A stretch of DNA of 51,216 nt from an uncultured Muribaculaceae bacterium (GCA_934675575.1 CAKUQQ010000014.1:1-51216), one strand, 5' to 3'. Positions 26,598 to 37,302 are shown, counted from the first letter of the stretch. Made by a program: numbers and translations. Notes: a model not told the origin generated them from the sequence alone.

Positions 26598-27288
26598 GGT
26601 GCTGAGGGGGGCTGCCGACATTGTGATGCCGCGCACTTGCCCCGTGTGTGGCAAGGTGCTGCATGGTGATGAACGCTACTTGTGCCGAATGTGTCTGGAA
26701 CAGCTGCCGCGCACGTTTTTTGAGCGGACCAAGTTTAACGCCATGGAGCAGCTGTTTGCCGGAAAGACTCGCGTGGAGCGCGCGGCGGCATATTTCTGGT
26801 ATGAGAAAGGGTCGGACTACTCACGCATAATAATCGACATGAAATATCACAACCGCCCAAAACTTGGGCGGTGGCTCGCGCGCCGAGCGGCAACTGAAAT
26901 GGCTGATTGGGGCTTCTTTGACGGCATTGACTGCATGACCGCAGTGCCGCTGCACAGTTTCAAGAGGGCTGCTCGCGGCTACAACCAGAGTGAGTGTATA
27001 GCAAGAGGAATAGGCGATGTGACCGGACTTGAGCTGGTGAAGGCTCTGCGTGCGCGGTCGCACGAGACGCAAACGCACAAAGACGTGTTTCAACGCATGG
27101 AAAACGCGCGCGACATATATCGTGCCAGCAGCCGGGCGGCGCAGCAGTTGGCCGGGAAGCACGTGCTGATTGTAGATGACGTGGTGACCACCGGCGCCAC
27201 GCTGCTTGCCTGCGCCGAGTCGCTTGCCGGAATACCTGGCATAAAGGTGTCGGTGCTGACGCTTGCGGCCGCTCGGCTTGACGCTTAG
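26584..27288 (+). CDS. ComF family phosphoribosyltransferase-like protein
   Basis: A 234-residue ComF-type protein. It has an N-terminal zinc ribbon (C19, C22, C34, C37 in CPVCG and CRMC) and a type I phosphoribosyltransferase domain with the PRPP loop VDDVVTTGAT (D198, D199). ComF homologues take part in single-strand DNA handling in natural transformation where studied; in Bacteroidetes the role is unproven. The ATG at 26584 is used; a GTG directly before it at 26581 is also possible. It overlaps recX, so the two are cotranscribed. Confidence 0.92.
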   Translation: MRIGEVLRGAADIVMPRTCPVCGKVLHGDERYLCRMCLEQLPRTFFERTKFNAMEQLFAGKTRVERAAAYFWYEKGSDYSRIIIDMKYHNRPKLGRWLARRAATEMADWGFFDGIDCMTAVPLHSFKRAARGYNQSECIARGIGDVTGLELVKALRARSHETQTHKDVFQRMENARDIYRASSRAAQQLAGKHVLIVDDVVTTGATLLACAESLAGIPGIKVSVLTLAAARLDA

Positions 27289-27352
27289 GGTGAAAAAAAG
27301 TTATTTTGCCTGTGTGGGAGTGCAAACAAGTGCAAAACAAGTGCCGGCCTGT

Positions 27353-27383
27353 TTGGGCGTGCATTGATTATTTAGTAATTTTG
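27353..27383 (+). promoter_or_regulatory. pyrE promoter
   Basis: TTG at 27353-27355 (within TTTG), a 20-base gap and TAATTTTG at 27376-27383 match the Bacteroidetes consensus; the start would be near 27390, 25 bases before the ATG. Confidence 0.7.
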
Positions 27384-27414
27384 CGAAATAAAGAACGATT
27401 AAATAAACATTCTC

Positions 27415-28068
27415 ATGGAAAAATTAGATGATATTTTAGTGGAGAAATTACTCAAGATAAGTGCAATAAAGTTGCAGCCAAGCAGTCCGTTTGTGTGGGC
27501 TTCGGGCTGGAACTCGCCCATCTACACCGACAACCGCAAGACTTTGTCGTATCCGGCGATACGCGACTTCATCAAGGTGGAGCTGTCGCGCCTGATTTTG
27601 GAGAACTTTGGTGATGCCGACGTGGTGGCAGGTGTGGCAACCGGAGCAATAGCACAGGGTGCGCTTGTGGCCGACAGCCTGGGCATGCCATTTGTGTATG
27701 TGCGCTCGTCACCCAAGGACCACGGACTTGAAAACTTGATAGAGGGCAACCTCACACCAGGACAGAAGGTGGTGATTGTGGAAGACCTCGTATCGACAGG
27801 CAAGAGCAGCCTGAAAGCCGCCAAGGCAGTGGAAAACGCTGGCGGTGTGGTAGTGGGAATGGTGGCAATCTTCACCTACGAGTTCCCAGAGGCACGCGAG
27901 GCGTTTGAGCAAGCAGGAATCAAGCTGATAACCATAAGCAACTACAGCGCAATGCTGAAGACTGCCGTAAAGACCAACTACATTAAGGAGTCGGACGTGG
28001 AAACGCTTGCAAAGTGGCGTGAAGACCCGGCCCACTGGGTGCCAGCCGGCCGTGAAATTGTGGATTGA
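27415..28068 (+). CDS. pyrE: Orotate phosphoribosyltransferase
   Basis: PyrE makes orotidine 5'-phosphate from orotate and PRPP in de novo pyrimidine synthesis. The 217-residue protein has the PRPP-binding loop VIVEDLVSTGKSS (E123, D124), the flexible-loop lysine region YVRSSPKDHGLENLIEG and the N-terminal SSPFVWASGWNSPIYTDNR that contacts orotate. Length is normal. It has its own promoter and is followed 64 bases later by the SRPBCC gene. Confidence 0.97.
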   Translation: MEKLDDILVEKLLKISAIKLQPSSPFVWASGWNSPIYTDNRKTLSYPAIRDFIKVELSRLILENFGDADVVAGVATGAIAQGALVADSLGMPFVYVRSSPKDHGLENLIEGNLTPGQKVVIVEDLVSTGKSSLKAAKAVENAGGVVVGMVAIFTYEFPEAREAFEQAGIKLITISNYSAMLKTAVKTNYIKESDVETLAKWREDPAHWVPAGREIVD

Positions 28069-28132
28069 CGCCGTGTTTTTGTGAGTGAGATTGTCTTTTT
28101 TTGTAACAGAGAACGTATATAAAATAACAGCA

Positions 28133-28573
28133 ATGGATTCATACAAGAGCGACGTTGTGACGATTAACTGCGACATAGACACTGTGTTCAGCAAATTGTC
28201 GAACCCGGAGATTTTCAAGAATCAGATAGAAAAGAACATTGACAAACTGCCTGAAGATGCGAGGAAGAACCTCAACAAGTTGCAGTTTTCGAGCGACTCA
28301 ATCACTCTGGAGTCGCCAATGGGACCGCTGAAGCTTGTGTTGAGCGAGAAAGTGCAGCCCACGAAAATAGCATTTACGGCAGCCGACTCGCCTGTGCAGT
28401 TTGGCTTGGCAATCACGCTGAAGCCAGGCGTTGACGCCGAACACACCGAGGCTGTGGCAGAGTTGCTGCTCAAATTGCCGGCTTTTATGCGCGGCATGGT
28501 GGGCGGCCAGCTGACCGACGGCGCAAAGAAGTTTGGGCAAATGCTCCAGTTCTTGCCATATAAAGACATTTGA
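28133..28573 (+). CDS. SRPBCC family (START-like) protein
   Basis: A 146-residue soluble protein with the helix-grip fold used for hydrophobic ligands (MDSYKSDVVTINCDIDTVFSKLSNPEIF at the start is the characteristic first strand and helices). The Met at 28133 is chosen over an upstream frame extension because MDSYKSDVV is the natural beginning. The gene regularly follows pyrE in Bacteroidetes, but its ligand and role are unknown. A terminator follows at 28624-28669. Confidence 0.88.
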   Translation: MDSYKSDVVTINCDIDTVFSKLSNPEIFKNQIEKNIDKLPEDARKNLNKLQFSSDSITLESPMGPLKLVLSEKVQPTKIAFTAADSPVQFGLAITLKPGVDAEHTEAVAELLLKLPAFMRGMVGGQLTDGAKKFGQMLQFLPYKDI

Positions 28574-28623
28574 GCAGTTGGGAGCCGCTTGAGCTTAGAT
28601 AAACATAAAGGAGAAAAACAACG

Positions 28624-28669
28624 GTGGTGTGTCGTGTGTGCGTGTGCAGAGCGATGCACCACTTTTTTT
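28624..28669 (+). terminator. Terminator after the SRPBCC gene
   Basis: GTGGTG (28624-28629) pairs with CACCAC (28657-28662), extended by wobble pairs, and is followed by T7 (28663-28669). It ends the pyrE unit before the patatin gene. Confidence 0.7.
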
Positions 28670-28690
28670 GACAAAAAACAGGGTTAAGGC

Positions 28691-29536
28691 ATGAAAAGAG
28701 GATTGGTGCTTGAAGGTGGCGCGATGCGAGGCCTATACACGGCCGGCGTGATAGACGTGATGATGGAAAATGGCATTGCTTACGACGGCATGATAGGCGT
28801 GTCGGCCGGAGCTGCGTTTGGCTGCAACTACAAGTCGCGTCAGCCAGGGCGAGTGATACGCTACAACACGCGTTTTTGCCGCGACAAGCGTTATTGCAGC
28901 CTGGAAACGCTGATTAAAACAGGAAACCTGTATGAGGCGGAATATTGCTACCACATTGTGCCCTCGCAATATGACGTGTTTGACGGCAAGACCTTTGCAG
29001 CCAACCCGATGGAGTTTTATGTGACTTGCACCGATGTGGAGACGGGCGAGCCGGTGTATCACCGCATGGATAAAGCCGACTATGAGGGACTTGAGTGGGT
29101 GAGAGCCTCTGCATCGATGCCGCTTGTGTCGCGCGTGGTGGAGCTTGGTGGGCGAAAGCTGCTTGACGGCGGAATATCTGACTCGATTCCGTTGAAAAAA
29201 TTTGAACAGCTGGGCTATGACCGCAATGTGGTGGTGCTGACCCGGCCAGCCGGATATGTGAAGCAGCCAAACAAGCTGGTGCCGATAGTGAGAGTGGCAA
29301 TGAGGAAATATCCGAAATTTGTAGATGCACTTGCTGCCAGACCCGCCATGTATAATGCAGAGGTGGCTTATGTGAGGGCACGAGAGCGCGAGGGCAAGGC
29401 GTTTGTGTTCAGTCCGGACGAGGCTTTGCCGATAGGCTACACATGCCATGACCCGGCACAGATGTGGACGGTGTATGAGCTGGGGCGCGAGCAGTGCAAG
29501 CGCCGGCTTGCAGAGTTGCGTGATTTCTTGGCTTGA
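28691..29536 (+). CDS. Patatin-like phospholipase family protein
   Basis: A 281-residue lipid acyl hydrolase. The N-terminal oxyanion motif LEGGAMRGLYTAGV, the nucleophile elbow GVSAGA (S38) and the catalytic D159 in DGGISDSIPL form the Ser-Asp dyad of patatins. There is no signal peptide, so it acts in the cytosol or at the inner face of the membrane. It resembles the YjjU-like bacterial group. Lipid substrate unknown. The gene faces prmC, with 50 bases between the two stop codons. Confidence 0.92.
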   Translation: MKRGLVLEGGAMRGLYTAGVIDVMMENGIAYDGMIGVSAGAAFGCNYKSRQPGRVIRYNTRFCRDKRYCSLETLIKTGNLYEAEYCYHIVPSQYDVFDGKTFAANPMEFYVTCTDVETGEPVYHRMDKADYEGLEWVRASASMPLVSRVVELGGRKLLDGGISDSIPLKKFEQLGYDRNVVVLTRPAGYVKQPNKLVPIVRVAMRKYPKFVDALAARPAMYNAEVAYVRAREREGKAFVFSPDEALPIGYTCHDPAQMWTVYELGREQCKRRLAELRDFLA

Positions 29537-29586
29537 AGCATTTTTTTTTGAGGAACAGTTTGCCACTGTGACGCTTAGGCGGCGCA

Positions 29587-30444
29587 TTATGCCGGCTTTG
29601 TGGCCTTGGCAAACCGTGGGCGGCCATACTGGTCGTTGCCGATGCAGACATCGGCAAAGCCTGACGACTTGAGCAAAGTGTAGGTCGCATCGCCGAAACG
29701 GCTATTAATCTCGAAATATAGTTTGCCGTCAGGGGCAAGTGCCTGTGCGGCGTAGCGCGCTATGGCCTTGTAGAATCGCAGAGGGTCGTCATCGGGCACA
29801 AAAAGGGCAGTGTGGGGCTCGTGTTCGGTGACATGGGCTTCCATACCTGAAATCTCGCTCTGACAGATGTAGGGCGGATTGCTCACTATTATGTCGAAAA
29901 CCTCGACAGACGGGTTTTGCGCGGCTTGCAAAATGTCGGCACGGCAGAAGTTGACATCGGCTTTGAGCGATGTGGCGTTTTCTTGTGCCACGGCAAGCGC
30001 AGCCGGGGATATGTCGGTGGCCGTGACGTGCGGAAACTTGAGCGCGAGGGCAAGAGATATGGCTATGCAGCCACTGCCTGTGCCTATGTCGAGCACACGC
30101 AAGTCGGTGGCGGCAGCGTTGTCATCAACGATTATATCGACGAGCATGTCGGTTTCTGGGCGCGGAATGAGCGTGGCTGGCGTCACACGGAACTTGTGGC
30201 CGTGGAAGCGCGCCTCGCCCAAGATGTACTGAAGCGGCTCGTGGGCTGCAAGACGGTTGACTATGCCAGACAGCTTTTGCGGCATGAAGTCGGGCAACTC
30301 GTCGGAGCCGTGGATAATCATGTCAACTGGCGAGTAGTGCATTATGTCGTCGAAAACTATGCGCGTGACGGCTTGAATTTCATGCTGGTCGAAAATGCCG
30401 GAGAGCCGTGTGCGGAAGAGCTGTATTGCCTCGTTGGTCGTCAT
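29587..30444 (-). CDS. prmC: Peptide chain release factor N5-glutamine methyltransferase
   Basis: PrmC methylates the glutamine of the GGQ motif in release factors 1 and 2. The 285-residue protein has an N-terminal helical substrate domain, the SAM-binding VLDIGTGSGCIA at 117-128 and the catalytic NPPY at 189-192. The ATG at 30444 (MTTNEAIQLF) is preferred to an upstream in-frame Met at 30492. A -7 box TAACTTTG lies on the minus strand at 30517-30510, 66 bases upstream. Confidence 0.96.
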   Translation of the reverse strand: MTTNEAIQLFRTRLSGIFDQHEIQAVTRIVFDDIMHYSPVDMIIHGSDELPDFMPQKLSGIVNRLAAHEPLQYILGEARFHGHKFRVTPATLIPRPETDMLVDIIVDDNAAATDLRVLDIGTGSGCIAISLALALKFPHVTATDISPAALAVAQENATSLKADVNFCRADILQAAQNPSVEVFDIIVSNPPYICQSEISGMEAHVTEHEPHTALFVPDDDPLRFYKAIARYAAQALAPDGKLYFEINSRFGDATYTLLKSSGFADVCIGNDQYGRPRFAKATKPA

Positions 30445-30509
30445 AGTGGGAGTAACGGTTAGTTTGCCTATAATGAAATTATGTGGCAGCAATGTGTGTG
30501 CCGCAAGTG

Positions 30510-30760
30510 CAAAGTTAGCTTGTTTGTTTCACTTGCGCGCTATGCCGTGGCGGCCTATTTTGGTGGTGGTTGCCAGAGGCAGACAGGCGGTGTGGCAATT
30601 TCGCGTTAAAAAGGTGTAAAAAACAGATAAATCCGCTTTAATATCTTAATTTGCTTTTTGGTTTTTATGGTTAAGTATTAATTTTACACCATGAAATGGA
30701 GTGTGGTTTTTGAAAAAAGAGCCAAAAGCCCCAAGAAGTTTTATTTTTATTGTAAATTTG
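30510..30760. promoter_or_regulatory. Divergent promoter region between prmC and the DUF6242 gene
   Basis: The 344-base gap 30445-30788 contains TAACTTTG on the minus strand (30517-30510) for prmC and TAAATTTG on the plus strand (30753-30760) for the lipoprotein gene, whose ATG is at 30789. I see no ORF, terminator or known RNA in the rest. Confidence 0.55.
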
Positions 30761-30788
30761 CAAATTCAAAACAATCTTTTTTAGATAA

Positions 30789-32387
30789 ATGACAAGGAAG
30801 TTTCCACTATACATTTTGCTTTGCCTGGCGATTGCACTTGGGGCAGTGTCGTGCAACAAAGACGAAAAGAAATCAACCGACACTATCGAAGAGTCTAACA
30901 GTCAGTCAACAACACTCATAAAGACGTTTGCCCTCGTGGCCGACGACAGCGTGATGGCGAACCTCGACTCGGTGCAATTCACGATTGATCTCGACAAGGC
31001 TGAGATATATAACGCCGACTCGCTGCCAGTGGGCACAGACGTGTCGCACTTGTGTGTGGATTTGACATTCTCGTCGGCGGTGTCGGAAGCCGAATTTCAA
31101 ATTACTGGCGCAAAGAACCACCGCGACACCACGTTCAGCTACCTGAGCAAGACCGACAGCATAGACTTCACGGGCGATGTGAAATTCAAGGTGACTTCTT
31201 ATGACGGCACACTCACCAGATATTACAAGATAAAGGTTAACGTGCATCAAGTGGAGCCAGACTCGCTTTACTGGAGCCAGTTTGAGAAACGCACGCTGCC
31301 AAACACTCCAGAAAGCAGCAGCCTGATTGACGAGAAAACGGTGAAATATGGCGACAAATACATGAACTATGTGACCCGTTATGAAAACGGCGACACCACA
31401 TATTATCTCTCGACTGCAGCCAGCGCCGCACAAGGCACATGGACTGGCGAGAAGGTGAATTTTCCGGTGAAGCCAAACATCAGAAGCATAACTGCAGCTT
31501 CTGGCTGCTTGTATATGCTTGCCGGCAACGGCACACTGTATAAGTCGGCCGACGGCCGCTCGTGGTCATCGTGCGGAGTGCAGTGGACGAGCATAAGCGG
31601 CTACTGCGGCGACAGAGCTTTGGGCGTGCTGAAAAGCGGTGATGCCTATAAGCACGACGAATATCCACGTCGTCAAGGGTTTGTGCCGACCGAGCTGGAA
31701 GACCAGTTCCCTGTGATGGACGCATCGCCAATGGTGTATGCAAACAACGGCTGGTCGGACAACCATCAAGGCATGATAGCCGGTGGACTGATGGGAGACA
31801 TGACCCCGACAAACGCCGTGTGGGGCTATGACGGAGAAACATGGGGACAAATCAACAACGTGTCGTCGGCATCGACACTGCCAAAGCTGATGTCGCCAGT
31901 GCTATTCCCATACTACACGGTAGATGTGAACTCAAAGACATTCAAGGCCACACGCTATGTGACTTGGGTGGTGATGGGAGGCCGTCTTGCCGACGGAACA
32001 CTCAACACTACGGTGTACACATCGCGTGACCAAGGCATATTGTGGAAGAAGGGTGAAAGCTACATGCAGCAGCCAGCCTATATGCCTGGCTTCTATGGGG
32101 CTGAGGCTTTTGTGGAAACGAGCACTCTGACCGACAGCCAGAGCGCAAGCGCCGGTGTGTGGAAGAAGGTGCCGGCAGTGACCCTTCCGGCATGGATTTA
32201 TCCAATGGCTCCAGCAAGAAAATTGACAGCAAATCACAAAAATATGCGCCGTGCGAGCGCAACAGGCATCGACTCTTGGGATTGCCCATACATCTATTTG
32301 TTTGGCGGCATCAACCAGTCGGGCCAGCAGCTCAACAGCGTGTGGAAAGGAGCTATCAACAGATTTACGTTCAAACCACTGTACTGA
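30789..32387 (+). CDS. DUF6242 domain-containing lipoprotein
   Basis: A 532-residue lipoprotein with signal peptide and lipobox ending LGAVSC (cysteine at 22). The N-terminal part (about 45-155) is a beta-sandwich typical of DUF6242 (TIDLDKAEIYNADSLPVGTDVSHL, KFKVTSYDGTLTRYYKIKVNV). The C-terminal part has repeated blades with GNGTLYKSADGRSWSS, SRDQGILWKKGESYMQ and YLFGGINQSGQQLNSVWKG, indicating a Kelch- or BNR-like propeller. It is probably exposed at the outer membrane. The next genes (DUF6089, uppS, bamA) build the envelope. Function unknown. Confidence 0.88.
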   Translation: MTRKFPLYILLCLAIALGAVSCNKDEKKSTDTIEESNSQSTTLIKTFALVADDSVMANLDSVQFTIDLDKAEIYNADSLPVGTDVSHLCVDLTFSSAVSEAEFQITGAKNHRDTTFSYLSKTDSIDFTGDVKFKVTSYDGTLTRYYKIKVNVHQVEPDSLYWSQFEKRTLPNTPESSSLIDEKTVKYGDKYMNYVTRYENGDTTYYLSTAASAAQGTWTGEKVNFPVKPNIRSITAASGCLYMLAGNGTLYKSADGRSWSSCGVQWTSISGYCGDRALGVLKSGDAYKHDEYPRRQGFVPTELEDQFPVMDASPMVYANNGWSDNHQGMIAGGLMGDMTPTNAVWGYDGETWGQINNVSSASTLPKLMSPVLFPYYTVDVNSKTFKATRYVTWVVMGGRLADGTLNTTVYTSRDQGILWKKGESYMQQPAYMPGFYGAEAFVETSTLTDSQSASAGVWKKVPAVTLPAWIYPMAPARKLTANHKNMRRASATGIDSWDCPYIYLFGGINQSGQQLNSVWKGAINRFTFKPLY

Positions 32388-32456
32388 CACTTGGCACGTG
32401 GGCTAAATGATGCGATAAACAGAGCAGTTGACGGCAACGATAGACAATAAAAAGTG

Positions 32457-33188
32457 ATGAGCGGCATGACGATGAAAAAAAAGCGTGGTTTTGCACATGT
32501 GGGCGGTTTTTGTGGCCGTGTGGGCAGAGCGTGCGTGCTTTTGATTGCCGCATTTGTGGTTTCGGAGGCTGCGCAAGCCCAAGACTACCGCTATGAGATA
32601 GGCCCGGCCGTGGGCATGAGCGGATATTTGGGCGATGTGAACAACAGCAATTTGCTGAAACACCCAGGTGTGGCAGGAGGTGTGCTGTTTCGCTACAACA
32701 TGAACAGCCGCTGGGCGGTTAAAGCCAATTTGCTCTATGCCTCGATAAGCGGAAACAGCAATGATATAAGCACGCAGTTTCCGGGCGGAGAGCACTATGA
32801 GTTCAAGTCGAATCTGTATGACTTGGGCGCGCAGATGGAATTTAACTTTTTCAGCTACGGCATAGGGCCGAGATACAAGCGTTATCATCGCTTCACCCCT
32901 TATATGACAGCGGGATTGGGCTGTGTGCTGGCCTCGACAGGCGGCAAAACTTACGGCAGTTTTGTGATACCGCTGGGTGCTGGCGTTAAATTCAAACTGA
33001 GAGAACGCCTTGACTTGGGGTTTGAGTTCACAATGCGCAAGGAGTTCAGCGACAAGATTGACGGTCTGAGCGACTTGAACGGCGTGAAGCACTCGTTTGC
33101 CAAAAACACAGACTGGTATTCGGTGGCGATGTTCTCGCTGACATACGAGTTTGGCAAGCGTTGCACGAAGTGCCACTATGTGGAGTAA
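32457..33188 (+). CDS. DUF6089 family outer-membrane beta-barrel protein
   Basis: About 243 residues, beginning with a cleavable signal that ends SEAAQAQ. The mature part begins YRYEIGPAVGMSGYLGDVNNSN, the typical opening of this Bacteroidetes family, followed by amphipathic strands up to YSVAMFSLTYEFGKR, consistent with an eight-strand barrel. Start codons at 32454 (GTG), 32457 and 32472 (ATG) are all possible; the third gives the most compact signal peptide. It precedes uppS and bamA, an order conserved in Bacteroidetes. Confidence 0.88.
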   Translation: MSGMTMKKKRGFAHVGGFCGRVGRACVLLIAAFVVSEAAQAQDYRYEIGPAVGMSGYLGDVNNSNLLKHPGVAGGVLFRYNMNSRWAVKANLLYASISGNSNDISTQFPGGEHYEFKSNLYDLGAQMEFNFFSYGIGPRYKRYHRFTPYMTAGLGCVLASTGGKTYGSFVIPLGAGVKFKLRERLDLGFEFTMRKEFSDKIDGLSDLNGVKHSFAKNTDWYSVAMFSLTYEFGKRCTKCHYVE

Positions 33189-33250
33189 TGCAGACAGGAT
33201 TGTAAGTTGGGATAATTAAAGAGAGAAAGAAAAAATATATAGATAAAACG

Positions 33251-34012
33251 ATGTCGCTGGTAGATAAAATAGACAGGACGAGGATTCCGAAGCATGTTGC
33301 CATAATCATGGACGGCAACGGGCGTTGGGCAAAACAGCACGGCCTCAACCGCTCTCGCGGTCATGAGGAGGGCGTGAACACTGTGCGTCAAATCACTGAA
33401 ATCGCCAGTGAACTCGGCATAGGCTACTTGACGCTCTACACTTTCTCGACCGAGAACTGGAACCGCCCGAAAGACGAGGTAGATGCCTTGATGAACCTGG
33501 TGGTGGTGGCGATAGAGCGCGAAACGCCCGACTTGATAAAGAACAACGTGAGGCTCACCATGATAGGCGATGAGGCAGCGTTGCCTGACTTTGCGCGCAG
33601 GCGTCTGGGCAAGTGCATGGCCGACACGGCTCACTGCACCGGACTGGTGCTTTGCCTGGCTTTGAGCTACTCGTCGCGCTGGGAAATCGTGGAAGCCTGC
33701 CGCAAAATAGCCATCAAGGTGAAGAACGGCGAGCTTGACGCTGCCGACATAGATGCCGATGTGGTGTCGGGCAACCTGGCCACAAGCGGAATGCCGGACC
33801 CCGACCTGCTCATACGCACGGCCGGTGACTTGCGCATAAGCAACTATCTGCTGTGGCAAATAGCTTACAGCGAGCTGTATTTCACGCCAGTGTATTGGCC
33901 AGACTTCACAAAAGACGCGTTCTGCGAGGCGATAATCGACTATCAGTCGCGTCAGCGCCGCTTTGGCAAAACAGGCGAACAAATAGAAAACGAAAAAGAA
34001 CAAAATGTATAA
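33251..34012 (+). CDS. uppS: Isoprenyl transferase (undecaprenyl diphosphate synthase)
   Basis: UppS condenses isopentenyl diphosphate units to make the C55 lipid carrier for peptidoglycan and surface glycans. The 253-residue protein carries the catalytic D21 in [11 protein letters not shown], the FSTENWNRP motif, and the C-terminal [23 protein letters not shown] signature that binds substrate phosphates and magnesium. Length is normal. Its end overlaps the bamA start by 8 bases. Confidence 0.97.
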   Translation: MSLVDKIDRTRIPKHVAIIMDGNGRWAKQHGLNRSRGHEEGVNTVRQITEIASELGIGYLTLYTFSTENWNRPKDEVDALMNLVVVAIERETPDLIKNNVRLTMIGDEAALPDFARRRLGKCMADTAHCTGLVLCLALSYSSRWEIVEACRKIAIKVKNGELDAADIDADVVSGNLATSGMPDPDLLIRTAGDLRISNYLLWQIAYSELYFTPVYWPDFTKDAFCEAIIDYQSRQRRFGKTGEQIENEKEQNV

Positions 34013-36659
34013 GATGCGATATAAGACGACACTATTATTGGCAACGGCACTGCTTTCGGGCACGCTTATGGCTCATGCCCAGCAAGAGACCAAAACGGTG
34101 GGTGACACAATCTATAATCCTAAAATCATCTACTCAGGCATGCCCAAGGTGTATGAAATTGCCGACATCAAAGTGGTTGGTAACGATAACTTTGATGACA
34201 ACACCATAATCAGCTATAGCGGAATGAGCGTGGGACAGCGCATATCGGTGCCTGGCGATGAGACTCGCGAGGCAGTGAAGCGCATATATGGCCACGGCAT
34301 CGTGTCGCAAGCGCAAATCAAGGCCGCCAAGGTGGTGAACGACAAGATATGGCTTGAAATCGACGTGCGCCAGCACCCGATTGTGTCGAAGGTGAACTTC
34401 ATAGGCGTGAAGAAAGGCGAGAAGAAGGAACTTGACGAGAAGCTCAATCTCAAGCCGGGCAACCAGTTTAGCCACTATCTGATTGGCCGAATCAAGAAAG
34501 TGGCCAAGGACTATTTCACAGCCAAGGGTTTCGACAAGGCCACTATAGAAGTGCGCCAAAGCGAGGACTTGAGCAAGAAAAACCAGTCGATAATCGACAT
34601 CATAGTGGATAAGCACGAGAAAATCAAGGTCCACAAAATATATTTGAACGGCAACCATGTGCTGAGCGACAAAACAATAAAGCGCGTGATGAAGAAAACC
34701 AATGAGAACAACAACATCATGGAGCTCTTCAATCAAAAGAAATTTGTGCGTTCTGACTATGATGCCGACAAGCAGCGAATCATCGACAAATATAATGAGA
34801 AAGGCTATCGTGACGCAAAAATCGTGGCCGACAGTGTGACAAACTACAGCGACAACCGTGTAGATGTGCACATCACGGTAGATGAAGGCAAGAAATATTA
34901 CATTTCAAACATATCGTGGGTGGGTAACACCATTTATGACACTAACCTGCTCAATCGCGTGCTTGGCATACACAAAGGCGACGTGTATAATCAAAAGTTG
35001 CTCCAAAAACGTATGCAGGAAGACGACGATGCCGTGAGCAACCTGTATCTCGATAACGGCTACTTGTTCTTTGACCTTGTGCCGGTGGAAACCAACGTGA
35101 AGGGTGACTCCGTGGGACTCCAGATGCAAGTGTATGAAGGCAAGCAGGCAAAGATAAACAAAGTGGTAATCAACGGTAACGACCGCTTGTATGAAAAGGT
35201 GGTGCGCCGTGAGCTTAGAGTCCGCCCAGGCGCGCTGTTCTCAAAGCAAGACTTGGTGCGCTCGGCTCGTGAAATAGCACAGACCGGCCACTTCGACCCT
35301 GAAAAGATGGACGTGCGCCCTGAGCCAAATCAGGCCGACGGAACTGTGGACATAATATTGAACCTTGAGTCGAAGGCAAACGACCAAGTGGAGTTCTCTG
35401 CCGGTTGGGGTCAGACAGGTATCTTGGGTAAGTTGAGCTTGAAATTCACCAACTTCTCAATCAAGAACTTGCTGCACCCGTCATCTTATCGCGGCATCAT
35501 TCCACAGGGCGACGGACAGACGTTCACAATCAGTGCGCAAACCAATGCCAAGTATTACCAGTCATATAGCTTGTCGTTCCTTGACCCATGGTTTGGCGGC
35601 AAGCGACCCAACTCGCTGTCGGTGTCGGCATTCTATAGCCGTCAGACAGGTATCAACTCCTCGTTCTATAACCGCCAGTATAATCAGGCAATGCAGTATT
35701 ACATGAGCAACTACATGTATAACAGCAGCCGCTACAACTATGGCAACAACGATTATTACTCAAGCAGCATAGAGAACGCATACGACCCCAACAAATATTT
35801 GCAGATGGGTGGCTTGACAGTGGGCTTTGGAAAGCGTTTGAAGTGGCCTGACGACTACTTCACCATATCGGCCGACTTGAGCTATCAGGTGTATAGCCTT
35901 AAGAACTGGGATTATCTCTACTATATGAACAACGGTGTGTCGAACTCACTTGTGCTTGGCTTGACTCTGGCGCGCAACAGTATTGACAACCCGCTCTACA
36001 CACGTCGAGGCAGCACATTCTCGCTTAGCTTCAGAGCCACACCGCCGGCATCGCTGTTTGGCAAGAAAGATTGGCGCAAGTTGTCGCTGAGCACCACCGA
36101 GGCATCAAAGAAAGAGATGTATCGCTGGATAGAATACTGGAAGCTCAAATTCCAGGCTCGCACCTACACTCCACTCACCGACCCAGATGGCCGCTGGACT
36201 CTGGTGCTCATGACACGTGCCGACTTCGGCTTGCTTGGAAGCTGGAACAAATATTTGAAATCGCCGTTTGAAACATTCTATGTGGGTGGCGACGGCATGT
36301 CGGGAAGCTACACCTACGCTACCGAGACCATAGCTTTGCGTGGTTATGAGAACGGCCAGTTCACGCCTTATGGCTCTGACGCATACGCCTACGACCGCTT
36401 TGTGATGGAGTTGCACTTCCCACTGATGCTGCAACCGAGCGCAACGATTTACCCGATAGCGTTTGTTGAGGCCGGTAACGCATGGACCTCGGTGAAGCGT
36501 TTCAATCCGTTTGACATGAAGCGTTCGGCCGGTGCCGGTGTGCGTGTGTATCTGCCAATGATAGGCATGATGGGTATTGACTGGGCCTATGGTTTCGACA
36601 ACGTGTTTGGCCGCAAGGGCGGAAGCAACTTCCACTTTGTGCTTGGTCAGGAATTCTGA
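34005..36659 (+). CDS. bamA: Outer membrane protein assembly factor BamA
   Basis: BamA folds and inserts beta-barrel proteins into the outer membrane. The 884-residue protein has a signal peptide (cut after LMAHAQ), POTRA domains over about residues 45-460 ([60 protein letters not shown]) and a 16-strand Omp85 barrel with GAGVRVYLP in the region of the lid loop and a terminal FHFVLGQEF ending in phenylalanine. The barrel has an insertion rich in Tyr, Asn and Ser (about 560-590), seen in some Bacteroidetes. It is coupled to uppS and followed by two ompH genes. Confidence 0.97.
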   Translation: MYKMRYKTTLLLATALLSGTLMAHAQQETKTVGDTIYNPKIIYSGMPKVYEIADIKVVGNDNFDDNTIISYSGMSVGQRISVPGDETREAVKRIYGHGIVSQAQIKAAKVVNDKIWLEIDVRQHPIVSKVNFIGVKKGEKKELDEKLNLKPGNQFSHYLIGRIKKVAKDYFTAKGFDKATIEVRQSEDLSKKNQSIIDIIVDKHEKIKVHKIYLNGNHVLSDKTIKRVMKKTNENNNIMELFNQKKFVRSDYDADKQRIIDKYNEKGYRDAKIVADSVTNYSDNRVDVHITVDEGKKYYISNISWVGNTIYDTNLLNRVLGIHKGDVYNQKLLQKRMQEDDDAVSNLYLDNGYLFFDLVPVETNVKGDSVGLQMQVYEGKQAKINKVVINGNDRLYEKVVRRELRVRPGALFSKQDLVRSAREIAQTGHFDPEKMDVRPEPNQADGTVDIILNLESKANDQVEFSAGWGQTGILGKLSLKFTNFSIKNLLHPSSYRGIIPQGDGQTFTISAQTNAKYYQSYSLSFLDPWFGGKRPNSLSVSAFYSRQTGINSSFYNRQYNQAMQYYMSNYMYNSSRYNYGNNDYYSSSIENAYDPNKYLQMGGLTVGFGKRLKWPDDYFTISADLSYQVYSLKNWDYLYYMNNGVSNSLVLGLTLARNSIDNPLYTRRGSTFSLSFRATPPASLFGKKDWRKLSLSTTEASKKEMYRWIEYWKLKFQARTYTPLTDPDGRWTLVLMTRADFGLLGSWNKYLKSPFETFYVGGDGMSGSYTYATETIALRGYENGQFTPYGSDAYAYDRFVMELHFPLMLQPSATIYPIAFVEAGNAWTSVKRFNPFDMKRSAGAGVRVYLPMIGMMGIDWAYGFDNVFGRKGGSNFHFVLGQEF

Positions 36660-36736
36660 TGAAATTAAACTATCGCACATTGTGTTAGTCTAAACATCGA
36701 AATTTTAATTATAAGAAAAATAAAACCAGAAGTGTT

Positions 36737-37252
36737 ATGAAAAAATTAGCAGTGCTTTTGATAGCGGTAGTGGCAGGACTTGCAACCGCCAATGCACAGA
36801 AATTTGCTCTTGTGGATATGGAATATGTGCTTAAAAACATTCCTGCATACGAAATGGCCAATGAACAGCTCAATCAGGTGTCGCAACGCTGGCAACGCGA
36901 GGTAGATGACATGAAGAAGGAAGCTGACACCATGTATAAGAACTATCAGGCCGACATGGTGTTTTTGACCGATGAGCAAAAAAAGAAAAAGGAGGCTGAG
37001 ATTGTGGCCAAGGAAAAAGAGGCCAGCCAGCTTCAGTATAAATATTTTGGCCCGGAGGGCGAACTCTTCAAGAAGCGTCAGTCGCTCATCAAGCCTATTC
37101 AGGACGATGTGTATAACGCAGTGAAGAAGGTGAGCGAGGAACGCGGATTTCAAGTGATATTTGACCGCGCCTCGTCGCAGAGCATAATCTTTGCTTCGCC
37201 ACGCATCGACGTGAGCAACGAAGTGCTTGCCAAACTGGGATACTCGAAATAA
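36737..37252 (+). CDS. OmpH/Skp family periplasmic chaperone (first copy)
   Basis: A 171-residue Skp-type chaperone that holds unfolded outer-membrane proteins on the way to BamA. It has a signal peptide (GLATANAQ), the beta-strand KFALVDMEYVLKNIPAYEMANEQL, a long charged coiled coil (about 45-120, with EQKKKKEAEIVAKEKEASQL), and a closing strand GFQVIFDRAS. It lies 77 bases after bamA and 50 before a paralogue. The two together are the usual Bacteroidetes arrangement. Confidence 0.93.
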   Translation: MKKLAVLLIAVVAGLATANAQKFALVDMEYVLKNIPAYEMANEQLNQVSQRWQREVDDMKKEADTMYKNYQADMVFLTDEQKKKKEAEIVAKEKEASQLQYKYFGPEGELFKKRQSLIKPIQDDVYNAVKKVSEERGFQVIFDRASSQSIIFASPRIDVSNEVLAKLGYSK

Positions 37253-37302
37253 TAAGGAGAAATCAGGAAAACTAAAACAAATTAAAAATAACAACTACAA
37301 TT